NCBI GenBank assembly: GCA_905221605.1
Contig: CAJNDS010001646.1
Location: 547,001-611,000, forward strand
Length of the DNA stretch: 64,000 bases
Reading direction: 5' to 3'
Source of the DNA: Symbiodinium natans
Taxonomy: Eukaryota > Sar > Dinophyceae > Suessiales > Symbiodiniaceae
The notes beneath the pieces are model-generated. The model ran no database searches. It was not told where the DNA came from and saw only the letters and a list, made by a program, of their open reading frames with translations. Within the stretch, counting starts at the first letter, position 1. Every line of letters starts with the position of its first letter. Position numbers and translations under genes: made by a program. This document shows, one piece after another, positions 12,346 through 21,671 of this stretch.

Positions 12346-12708
12346 TTCGGCTTCAATGATTCAGCGGGCGGTGGAGAGGCTTTGTTTTTCAGCTGCAAGT
12401 GCAGACACACTTGTTTACTATACCTGCCTGGGCCTCTAGATCTCGGCCCGCACAGCTGAAGAAAGCCAGCAAGAAAACCCAAAAAGCGTAGTTTCGGTAC
12501 TTGAGCGCTGCAAATCTCGGCGAGCTCGCCGACTCCTTCGCACGGGCCTACAGGGCCTTCAGCACGGCCCCAAACCTGCCCTGGGTAGTTTGTTGTCTCT
12601 TGATCTCACGCGGAGCAAATCAACCGTGATAACATGAACAGGCTCCACGCACCAGAGAAAAACCGCTGCCTCAGGCCGAGCGTATATTCGAACTTTTTTC
12701 AGGGGCGG

Positions 12709-12850
12709 CTACTTCTCGGTGACTCGCCAAGTGAAATTCGCGAGGAGCACCTTGCATCTTTGCAAAATCGGGAAACTGCCAGCGAGAAACAGTAGCTGTA
12801 GCAGCGCTTTTTCACACGGGTTCTCGATGCGAAACTCTCCTTGCCCGTTC
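12709..12850 (-). CDS. Exon with a hydrophobic segment, unrecognised
   Basis: The frame reads GEFRIENPCEKALLQLLFLA, then GSFPILQRCKVLLANFTWRV, ending at a stop. The middle could be a membrane segment. Its position suggests it belongs downstream of Y copy 1. Confidence 0.45.
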
Positions 12851-13434
12851 TTTCGTCCTCGCCCTTCGCTCCGTGTCGGCACCGCAGTGACTCCCATAGA
12901 GACGTGCCCACCCCCGGATATCTCCAGGCCTCACATCGTGCCCACAAAATTGCTTAGGTTTAGGGTAGGGGCGCTCCAAAGTAAAACAGATTTGCTTGGG
13001 CCTCGGGGGCTCGTCAGGCTCGGCTCACAGCTTGGCCCGCACCCCTGCCTGCCCAAACGGCGCCGTGCTTGTTTGAGACGATCATCCTCCAGGCACCGGG
13101 GGCCGAACCGGTCCTAACCCCAACCCTGACTGCTGCTTTGGGGCTGATGCCGCGGCTTCCGGGATATGAAGAAGGGAAGGCGTTTGAGGGCAAGGGATCT
13201 GAGCATGCTTGTTGCTACAGGGCTCCCTCAACAAGGAAGACGCTAGTCAGCTGTACGAGAGTCTCCGCTCAAGCCAGCTCCTGCTCGTGCGCGCGGTGCA
13301 AGAGGAAACCCTTACGTGTGGTTAAGTGTATCTGTATTGTAATGCAAAAAACGCAGAAAACATATTTACACTGCACACACATCTGAACGAATGAATGAAC
13401 GAACACATGTACGCAACCCCTGGTGTGACTGGCC

Positions 13435-16400
13435 CTCCCGTTCAACTCCACAGCCCCGGCGAACCCAGCGAAGCCGAGGCACCCCACGGCTTCGGTTCCA
13501 ATGCAGTAGCCGAAGTTCAAGCCATCCTCAGCGACATGAGCGACATGTGAAGATCTGGGCCTTGAAGCCTTGAAGCTTGGGGAGGAAGCCCAAGTCACGG
13601 GACCGGAGGACGCAGCAAGGCCCCGGGAAGACAAGGGTAGATACGGGCTATATCGATGTTATTATGTTCGGTCCGGGTTCGCACTCAAAAACAGTTTTTT
13701 GGACCACCTCTTGCTGTAGGGCCTGCTGGGATGGCTGAGAAGCTACTTCACCTTTAGAACCTATTGGGGAGGGGCACGGGCCATGGCACACAAACTAGCT
13801 TGTTGTCGTCTTCTTCTTCTCCACAGCGAAGAGGCCCCTTGCGGAAACAGGTCACCGCCTGCTGGTTCCGGTCTTCAAGCGAGAGAGTTGTCTCTCTTCC
13901 TTCCTTCCTTCCTTCCGCAGTGTATGACCCCCCAGAGGGAGCTCGCCCCAATGGGCACGCTCAACCGAGTCTTTCGGTGTGAAAAGGTGTGTGTGTCTGT
14001 GTGTGTCCAGGTAGGAGAGGACGAAACACTACTGCATGAAGGGCACCAACTCCTGGATGAACACACTGCCACTTTAGGCTGTTGGGGTTGGGCAAAAACA
14101 TGCACTGCTGTGTATGGACCGAGTTGTGATCCCGCCCGCGAATTGAGACCCTTCCCCACACTCTTTCCCCATGCCACACACAGGTTGGTGGACGAGGAGA
14201 GGAAGAAAATTAGCTCTCTCTCTCTCTCTCTTTCTCTCGCTCTTTCTCTCGCCGCTGTCTCTTTCCATTGGCATTTATGTGTTGAGCTGCCGTTTTGTGA
14301 GGTCATCCGGAGCTCTGGTTGCTCGCGGGTCGATTTTTGCAGCACGAGAACGAAGCAAGCGGAGGCCGTCCGAAGCTCTGCTGAATCGAAATTCGCTTTG
14401 TTTTTGTCCTGGAGCTTTGGGGCTTCGAAAGCGCACTTAGCTGTGAAACTGCGCTGCTGCATTGAGCGCATCCGCGCATGTCATTGCCGTGGATTAGGGC
14501 TTCTGGTTTCCGTTTTGGAGTTTCGGGTAGGATTTGCTGTAAGCTGAGTCACACTCCAGGATTTTGAAGGGCTGTGGCTTTCAGTTCTGATTAAGAGTCT
14601 ACAGCTTAGGGGTTCCGTCCCTGGGGCCCTCCGGAAGAGTACAGGTCTAGGGGCAGGTCCGAAAACACGAACTTGACCCCAAACTCTTGCATCGGAGGCT
14701 CCAGGTACAGTGTCCTCGCGGGCTTCACCTCCCCAAACTTCGGTCAAGGCGGTTCTGCACCCACATGCCATGAACCAGAAGATATCAAAATCTAGACACA
14801 GTCCGCGCAGCAGGCACTCATGACCAGGACTTGGAAGTACGAAAAGTTCAGCAACCGCAGCTCGTCGCAGCCGATGTTTCTCCCCGACCCTCGAACCCGC
14901 GTGCACCAAATCCCCAGATCTCCTTCACTTGTTCAGGTGGCATATGGCAGCTGCCTACACGATGTTCACGGTAGGACAGGACCCCAGTTGAGCAGACCCT
15001 GAACCCTACACCCTAAACTCTACACCCTGAACTCCGAACTCAAACCCTCAACCCTATAAGCCCCACAACGAACCCTCAACATCTTCTTGAGACGCCTGGA
15101 CGTCGAGGTCGGGCTCCAAGAGCCGGTCCCCTTCCACCTTCTGGATGTAGCCGAAGAGGAGGCTGATGACCTCCGGAGGGGCTTTCAACCCCCCTCCCCC
15201 TAGCCAAATAACCCTAAGACCGTGTGCCGTGTGCCACGACTCCGTGTCAAAGAGGCGAATCTTGCGGAAGCTTGCGCAGCAGTCTTGCTCGAGCAGTCGG
15301 CGCCTCGTCGCCGCTGAGGGAGATCCACTCGTAGAGGTCGAAAGCTGAGAAAAGAAACGGGGGGATGGTGTTGTCACAGGCTAGTCGCGCTTCCAGGGGG
15401 TCAGGAAAGTAAGTTAAGGTTTCAGGCTTAAGGGTTACATACTCCTGTCTGGCTGCATGAGCAGACCCTTGACTGTCCAGCCACCATGTTCAGGATTCAG
15501 GGCTCAAGCCCCATCCAGCCGTCCACCAACATGTCGTACCTTGAGTTTGTAGCAACTTGCAACAGTGTAATACCAATAGTACTGCGAGCTCCAAAAGCAT
15601 TCTTCTGGCGGACTTAGAGAAGATAGAAACCATCGCACAACAAACTGGAACCTTCCTCTTAGGCCGGAAAGTGAATGCAAAGCTTCCTCACTCAGACCTC
15701 TCAAGGTTTACCCCTAGCTGCCAAGTTCCAGCGCAAAGCCTGAAGTTAAAGCCTTCCAACAAAATCGGGGGAAGAGCGGCTCGCCATATTGGCGCGTTCC
15801 GACGTCTCGGCTCGCGAAGTCCCAGAAACGGTCTTGCCTCAGCGTCTCGAGGGCTGAAGTGGGCTTCGGGGGTTCAGGAGCAAACTACTACTCTTGAAAG
15901 GGCTTAGGGTTGAGGGTTATACGTTTAGGGCTTGCGGTTATAGTTATGGGGGCTTAGGGTGCAGGGGTTGATCCCCCGAGCTCTTTTAAAGTTTCCTGTC
16001 TTTGTCTCCAGCGCAGAAGAAAGCAAATCGGCCCTCCACATCATCCCGAAACCCTGCACTCTCAAACTCTGAAGACCCTCTGCTCTAAGCCAGGCGTCTT
16101 TGGTAGAAACCGTCGTCTTCCCCTTCTCTCCATGCCTGCACATTGCAACTGGGGACACTAAGTTTAGACCCTACTTAGCGGGATGCGAAGCAAAGTTAGA
16201 CTCTAGACAGTGGGACACACACTAAGCAAATTTAGACCCTGTACGTGGATCCAAAATAGTGGGACACTAAACAAATTTGGAACTTAATAGAAGCTAATTT
16301 AGACCCGATATTGTGGACTAAGCAAATCTAGACCATATAGTGGGACACTCAGCAAATTTAGACCCTAAAGTGGGTACAAAGTGACTAGCAAATCTCTACC

Positions 16401-18757
16401 CAAATAGTGGCACTAAGCTAATTAAATACTGGTGGGACACGAAACCAATATAGACCCCATAGGGGACACTAAGCAAATTTAGACCTTTTTGGTGGGGCAA
16501 ATCTAGACCCTATGTAGTGGGACACTAAGCGGATGTGGACCCTATCTAGTGGGACACTAAGCAATTTAGACCCGATAAGCAATGTAGACCCTTATATAGT
16601 GGGACCGAAGCAAATTCAGACCTTCCCTCGTGGGATATTTTGGTCCCAAATACTGGGACACTGCGAAAATTGGGCCCCAAGATCGTAGGACACTTCGCCT
16701 ATTTAGACCCTACAAGGTGAGACACTAGCAAATTTAAGCCCTACATAGTGGGACTGGTCTAAACTTGCTCGGTTTCGCTCTTTAGTGTCTAAATTTGCGT
16801 AGTGACCCAACTATATAGCATCTGAATTCGCTTACTCTCCTACGATTTCGGGTCTACATGTGCTCAGTGTGCCACGACGTAGGGCCTTAATTTGCCTAGA
16901 GGGGGGCTTATATGTGCTTAACGTCCCACTTTAGAGGGCCTAAACTCGCTACAGGGTCTAAATTGCTTAGCGTCCCACTGTATAGGGTCTAAGCTTGCTG
17001 CGTGTCCCAATTTACTTTGAGTCCCACGATACAGGGTGCGCATTTTTTGTTTAGTGTCCCACAGGGGTTACATCTGCTTTGTGTCAAACTAGATAGGGTC
17101 AGCAAATTTAGGACCCCAGATAGCGCTCAACGCCCCCCCATATGGTCAGGGCTTCAAAGTCAATTGAACCGAACCTGCCTTCTTTGTGAAGCACAGCGCT
17201 GACCGCACGCAGCAGTTGAAGATGCTGAGATACCTTGGACGATTGATACCGGGGACAGGTTGTGGTTGTTTTGAGGATCATTTGGAGGTTGTGGATATGT
17301 TGGGGTTGTAACTGGAACATCCCCCGCCCACAGGGCTCTTGGGTTCAGGAGATCTTGCTGTGGAAAACTGATCCTTGAAGCTCAGGGCGTCGGGAGCTGT
17401 GGAAAACCTCAAAGGTACTTCGTGTGTGTGTGTGTGTGTGCGCGCGTGCGTGCTCCTCCTCGAGATCCCAAGCTACCCATCTAGGAATTCTTTTTCAATA
17501 AGTGCTCTTCGTGCTCTGTTCAAAAAATTGAGCCCAAGAGCACCAGACACCTCAGCATTGCTCGGTCCGCCAGGGAGTCGGTGTAGCGGATGGCCAGGGG
17601 CCGATAGATCCTCAGAGACCACTGAGAAGCTTCCCAGAATTTAGAGCCCTTAGGGTTTGTTTGGGGAACCATGACCTCCCTTCGAGTCATCCGAGTCATC
17701 CGAGGCGTGGCAACTGCACTACTCTTTAGAGCGAGCATTCTCTGAAGCGCGGCTCAGGCGCTTCAAGACCACCCAGGTCGCGAAGATGAGCTTCGCAAAG
17801 ATCCACCCCAGTGCCTTGCCGGACATCTGAAGTCTGAGGGCGTAGTTAGGTCTGTAGGGGAATTTTACCACGGTTTCATTTGGAAGGGTGCGCTTCTTGC
17901 GCTGGGAGCCAACCATCTGCTTGGCGAAGCTCCAGCAATTCTCAGCCAACCCGAAAAGCCGAAAAGCCGTCCGGGGCGCGCTAAGCTCAGCAGTGCCCTG
18001 AAGCTCAATGGTCAAGTTCAGCTCGGCTGGCACATGTAGCCCTCTCAAGTTCTCAAAAGCAACCTGCTAACAAAATTTACCTTACAACAAGGCAGCGCGT
18101 GCGTGAAACGAAGTGAAGCATCTCCAGGGCCCTAATGGCTGCCAGGCCTGCCAAGCCAGACGAGTGAACTTCCGGAACATGTCTCTATTCTGTCAGGGCT
18201 CAGAGCAGCACATTGCAATGTACATGTTTCATTGATTCATTTCAAGTCGGAAAATGCAGGGATTAGGGTTAGGGCTGAGGGCTTAGGGCTGAGGGTTTGG
18301 GGTTTAGGGCTTAGGGTTTGGGGGTTGGGGGTTGGGGGTTAGGGTGACTGCGCTTTATATGCTGGCATTTTGTGCGCTGAGATCACTGACCCCAGGCTGC
18401 CACCAAGGGGAGGCCTTGCAGGCCCTTAATCCCCATGCATAGGCCTTCTCGAGCTTCAGCTGCTTGAGGCCGCCAGGGCAGGAGAACCTGCACCATGTTT
18501 TTGGGGCGCTGGAGCTTGCCTTGCAGCTTGCAGTGGGGCTTCGGGTGAGGCTCCGATATCCCTCCAAAAAGGCCCGTAAAGGAACCCCACCCCAAGAAGG
18601 CGCTTAATGCCCTTCCGAGGGGCTGGATCATCGCGCGCCGTGCTCGCCACAGCACTCTGAAGTCCCTCAACAGGGCCTGCGCCCAGCGTTGGCCGAGTTG
18701 GGAATGCCGCACATCGAACACCAGGCTTCTGCACAGCTCAGGATGCTTCAAGCACAA
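13435..18757 (-). CDS. Family Y gene, copy 1 (five landmark exons)
   Basis: Minus-strand exons in N-to-C order: 18757-18383 contains [19 protein letters not shown]; 17621-17551 (about 71 bp, AG/GT edges) has [17 protein letters not shown]; 15344 downward, after acceptor TTTTCTCAG, has [15 protein letters not shown]; 15190-15085 has [16 protein letters not shown]; 13545-13435 has [16 protein letters not shown]. The frame at 18048-17719 ([20 protein letters not shown]..., ending in a likely membrane helix [15 protein letters not shown]) fits between the first two. Copy 2 at 32.9-38.4 kb has the same landmarks in the same order, which is the main evidence. The protein is not recognised. The inverted minisatellite at 16.15-17.12 kb lies in one of its introns. 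Intervening exons are surely missed. Confidence 0.6.
13892..14252. repeat. TTCC, GT and CT microsatellites
   Basis: TTCC units at 13892-13916, GT at 13986-14008, and (CT)n with CTTT breaks at 14213-14252. These are in presumed intron sequence. Confidence 0.9.
14606..14742 (-). CDS. Probable terminal exon, unrecognised
   Basis: The frame reads [20 protein letters not shown], then [17 protein letters not shown], and meets TAA at 14606-14608. It lies between landmarks of Y copy 1, so it is either an unshared exon of that gene, in which case the stop is not used, or a nested fragment. Confidence 0.4.
14819..14879 (-). CDS. Short exon, unrecognised
   Basis: The frame reads [20 protein letters not shown]. 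It is just upstream of the exon at 14606-14742 and probably in the same transcript. Confidence 0.4.
16151..17117. repeat. Degenerate 32-bp minisatellite in two opposed orientations
   Basis: From 16151 to about 16755 there are some 19 imperfect units close to TAGTGGGACACTAAGCAAAT followed by TTAGACCCTATA. From about 16756 to 17100 the same unit runs as its reverse complement (GGGTCTAAATTTGCTTAGTG then TCCCACTATA), roughly 11 copies. One unit at 17101-17117 flips back. The two arms could pair into a long imperfect hairpin. It lies in an intron of family Y copy 1. I know of no described repeat with this unit. Confidence 0.85.
18259..18345 (+). repeat. Degenerate TTAGGG/TTTAGGG tract
   Basis: Mixed GGGTTAGGG, GGGCTTAGGG and GGGGGTTGGGG units. 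This is a highly decayed telomere-like tract immediately 3' of the exon ending near 18383. Confidence 0.8.
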
Positions 18758-19096
18758 GGGTTATTTTGGGATGCTCCTGCACCAGGTCTTCTGGCGCCAC
18801 GTCATGCGTAATCAGCCGGCTGCCTGGGGCGGGTTCGAAGAATTCGGTGGTGCAAGGCGGGTTTGAGGGCATCGCTTCGGGCTTAAGTAGAATGTTGAAA
18901 GCCAAAAAATGCCCTCAACACGCGCTGCCCCGGTGCTCCGAAGTAAAGCCCCGAACACTGACTCCTGAAACCTCAAACCTGATCTCGCGCCCTCAGCCGA
19001 GCAGCCCAGTTGGTATCCTGACCAGTAGGGGGGGAATGCACAACACCCAGCAGTCCAAAAAAGGCTTCCCTCAACCCCTCCGCAACCCGGTCCTAC

Positions 19097-19735
19097 AGTG
19101 TTCGCAACCAGCACAATCGTCAGACCGCCCCCGATGACCACGCCGCACTCCAGGAGCTTCGCAACCTCGTTTCGGCCCTCCCTCCCGGTTTAGGGTTTCG
19201 GGTTTCGGGTTTAGGGTTTAGGGTTTATTTCCGAAGCCGAGCCCCTGAAGCTCGATGACCTGTGTGGAGTTCAACCCCGTTGTGGGCAGCAAACCGCAAG
19301 AGAAGCCCTGATACAGTCTCGTCGTGCTTGCAACTCCAACCCTCTGAACCCTCAGATTCGCGAGAGGAGCGTGCAGCACGTAAAGCCTGTAAGATCCTGC
19401 AAGCAAGAAGCTGGCCGAAAAAAGAAAGCTCCGTACCCCCAGCTCTACCAGCACATTGCCAGCCAGGCGACGGCCGAGCCCTCGGCCCAAGCGTAGCACA
19501 CGTAGAGGCAGGCCTCTCTGTCTTCTCCAGTAAAAACTGGGGGAAAGGCGCAGCAGACACTCCAAGCTCGAGCTCCCGTTTTTGGAGATCCAACTCAAAC
19601 AAGCTTCTTGGAAGGCCAAACAAAACAGAACACAAATCTGGGTCGGCCACCGTCATGTACTCCTTCGCGAAGTAAAATCTCCGTTCCCAGAAAAAGCCGT
19701 CCGCGCCGAGGTAGGCCGGCGCGAATTCTGGGGCG
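19097..19735 (-). CDS. Family M exons, locus Z (3' part of gene)
   Basis: Three minus-strand exons. 19735-19553 reads LGADGFFWERRFYFAKEYMT, then DLCSVLFGLPRSLFELDLQK. 19513-19449, between AG and GT, reads LYVCYAWAEGSAVAWLAMCW. 19165-19097, exactly 69 bp between AG and GT, reads VAKLLECGVVIGGGLTIVLV plus ANT. The last two match M-A exons at 40889 and 40689-40621; the 69-bp exon has the same length, phase and donor, and most differences are synonymous. The GGGLTIVLV segment is a probable membrane helix. Z may be the 3' end of the gene that starts at 27.07 kb (locus X). Confidence 0.6.
19190..19228 (+). repeat. Short TTTAGGG/TTTCGGG tract inside the gene
   Basis: Five units lie in the intron between the 19513-19449 and 19165-19097 exons of M-Z. 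Confidence 0.85.
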
Positions 19736-20032
19736 GGGAGGGGCCAGGTGGTCTCTTCGTTGTGTGTGCATTTTTTGCTTTTCATTTTTGTTTTTGTTTT
19801 TTTTCTCTTATCTCTTTTTTTTTTTGGGGGGGGTGGGGGGTGGCACTACCGACTCAAGCGGCTCAATTGGGCGCCTGTGGAAGAAACAGCCGAAGCCTGT
19901 TAATTTTGAGTTTTTTTGTTGAGGAGGGGGCGGGGATGGATTTAGAGGGGCCTCTACATACTTTCCATGGCCTATGCAGGGTTTTGATTCGAGGGAAGGT
20001 TGGAGGTTTGGGGCTTTTTGTTGGGGCTCAGG

Positions 20033-20232
20033 GCCCATGGAGGCCTCTTTACAACCCTCAGTTGATGAACAATCCGCCCCTGACAGCCGAGGATCTGAAC
20101 GGCGCTGGAAGGTGGCTGCTCGCGCTGCTGATGTTCAGCAGCGACGAGGAGTTGAAGTCCTTTGCGCACCAGCTTCAAAAAAACCACGCCCCTTTCATCG
20201 ATGGGCGCAGGGAACGCAGGACAGGGGATTGA
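20033..20232 (+). CDS. Plus-strand exon, unrecognised
   Basis: The plus frame reads RPLYNPQLMNNPPLTAEDLN, then GAGRWLLALLMFSSDEELKS, and stops at TGA (20230-20232). Codon choice is more coding-like on this strand than on the minus strand. It opposes the surrounding M exons. The gene is unknown. Confidence 0.45.
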
Positions 20233-20515
20233 TGATGAAAAGAGCTCTGAAATGGCTCCGGGGATGCCTTTTCTTGACTCTTCAGAACGAAGACTCCTGA
20301 AGCCTCAGCAGGGCTCTTAGGGTCCTTAAGGGGCTTAGAAGTGGTTACAACTACGCATTTTTGTTGTAATAGCTACGCTTTCAATTGGGTTATAAGTAGC
20401 CTGAACCTCCAAGTGCAGGGTCTGCAAGTCGAGACGAGATGCATCCGTGGGTAAGTTCATCGCGAAGGATGGGACCGTCTCGTTGGCGTAGTAGCCTCAG
20501 AGAAGGTTCGGGCTT

Positions 20516-20627
20516 GGGATGTTCCCCCATGTACAAACAGTCCGAAATAGGGACTCTAGTACCCCCTGTTATGATCCCTATTAGCTGTCCTTGATTGGGA
20601 TTCTCGTACCCCCTACGGGAACATCCC
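20516..20627. mobile_element. Hairpin element 1 (GGGATGTTCCCCC termini)
   Basis: The 112-bp element starts GGGATGTTCCCCC and ends GGGAACATCCC, giving imperfect terminal inverted repeats, with internal inverted and direct copies of an AGTCC..AGGGA(C/T)T..CTAGTACC motif. It has no coding capacity. It belongs to the same family as the elements at 21190 and 31559. It looks like a very small MITE-like or foldback element. Target-site duplication is not evident. Confidence 0.65.
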
Positions 20628-20939
20628 AAGATAGGGTGCTAAAATTGGTGGGGCCCACCCCGAAAAAGGCGAAGAGCACTGTTGGCATGACGTCTGTCTC
20701 GGGATGTTTTGCTTCAGGCCCCTGAAGCCTTGCGTTAAGCAGAGAGCACGCTGGAACATCCATCCTTCTGTCCTTATTCAGATAATGAGATCTGTTCGGC
20801 CTTGCTGAATCAAAGCTGCCTCTCCTGGCCAGGCAGCATCTGGAAAACTGGGAGGGCGGTATCCGCCGCATATACTGGCCTGCGGCAGAGTGTAAATGCT
20901 TGGCGTTCGGCGCCATGTTCGATTTGGCTTCAGGTTCCG

Positions 20940-21040
20940 GCTTGCAGCTGAGGCACCCCAAGAGGCATCCAAGTAGGAGAGCAAATCGTGCTTGACAGTG
21001 GTGTCGTAATCGATCCTGCGGCGAGCTTCTTCCGTCTTGA
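20940..21040 (-). CDS. Exon of an unrecognised protein
   Basis: The frame reads EARRRIDYDTTVKHDLLSYL, then DASWGASAASRN. It sits between hairpin elements 1 and 2. An alternative frame over the same bases is also open (20581-21177), so the frame choice is a judgement. Confidence 0.35.
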
Positions 21041-21189
21041 ATGTCTCCGATAAAACGCTCGATCCAAAGCCTCCCCTGAAAAAATGCCAAAGACAAGAAC
21101 ACGCCCTTGGAAGCCTTATCTGCCTGCGGAGAGAAACCCACAGTGAGCACCCTGCACCTTGCGCCCCATGCTGTCAAGGCCCTGAACTT

Positions 21190-21281
21190 GGGATGTTCCC
21201 CCTTATACAGTCCTTCATAGGGATTCCAGTACCATTAGGATCCTTTTTCGAAGAACTGTTGGTACACGGGGGGGACATCCC
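21190..21281. mobile_element. Hairpin element 2 (GGGATGTTCCCCC termini)
   Basis: This 92-bp element runs from GGGATGTTCCCCC to GGGGGGACATCCC. It shares the internal ACAGTCCTTCATAGGGATTC segment with elements 1 and 3 but its right arm has diverged. Confidence 0.65.
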
Positions 21282-21671
21282 AACCCTGAACCAAAAACCA
21301 GTCGAGGCCAAGTGTCTGGGCTCGATCGAGCTTTTCCTGGAGGCTCCTCAGGAGTCACAAGCTTCCCACCCAGCACCAATCAACTTCCCATCTAAATTTT
21401 TGGGGCACGGTTTTGCGCCTTGAGTTCTCCTCTAAAGCCCAAAAAGCAGCTTAAAACCCTCTGAGGCCATGTAGACCCCACGAGACCGAACTCCCACATG
21501 CATGGTCTTCCATGCAGCAAAACATTGCGAGATTGGCACCACCAAGTACGTGAACTTCACAAGTGTCCCCCAACCATCTAGTCCAGGATGCAAAGTACGA
21601 CCTGCCAAATTTGAGTGAAGCAGGGTGCGTTTAGTGCAGAACCCTTTGAAGCCATGAGTCCCGTTGCAAAA

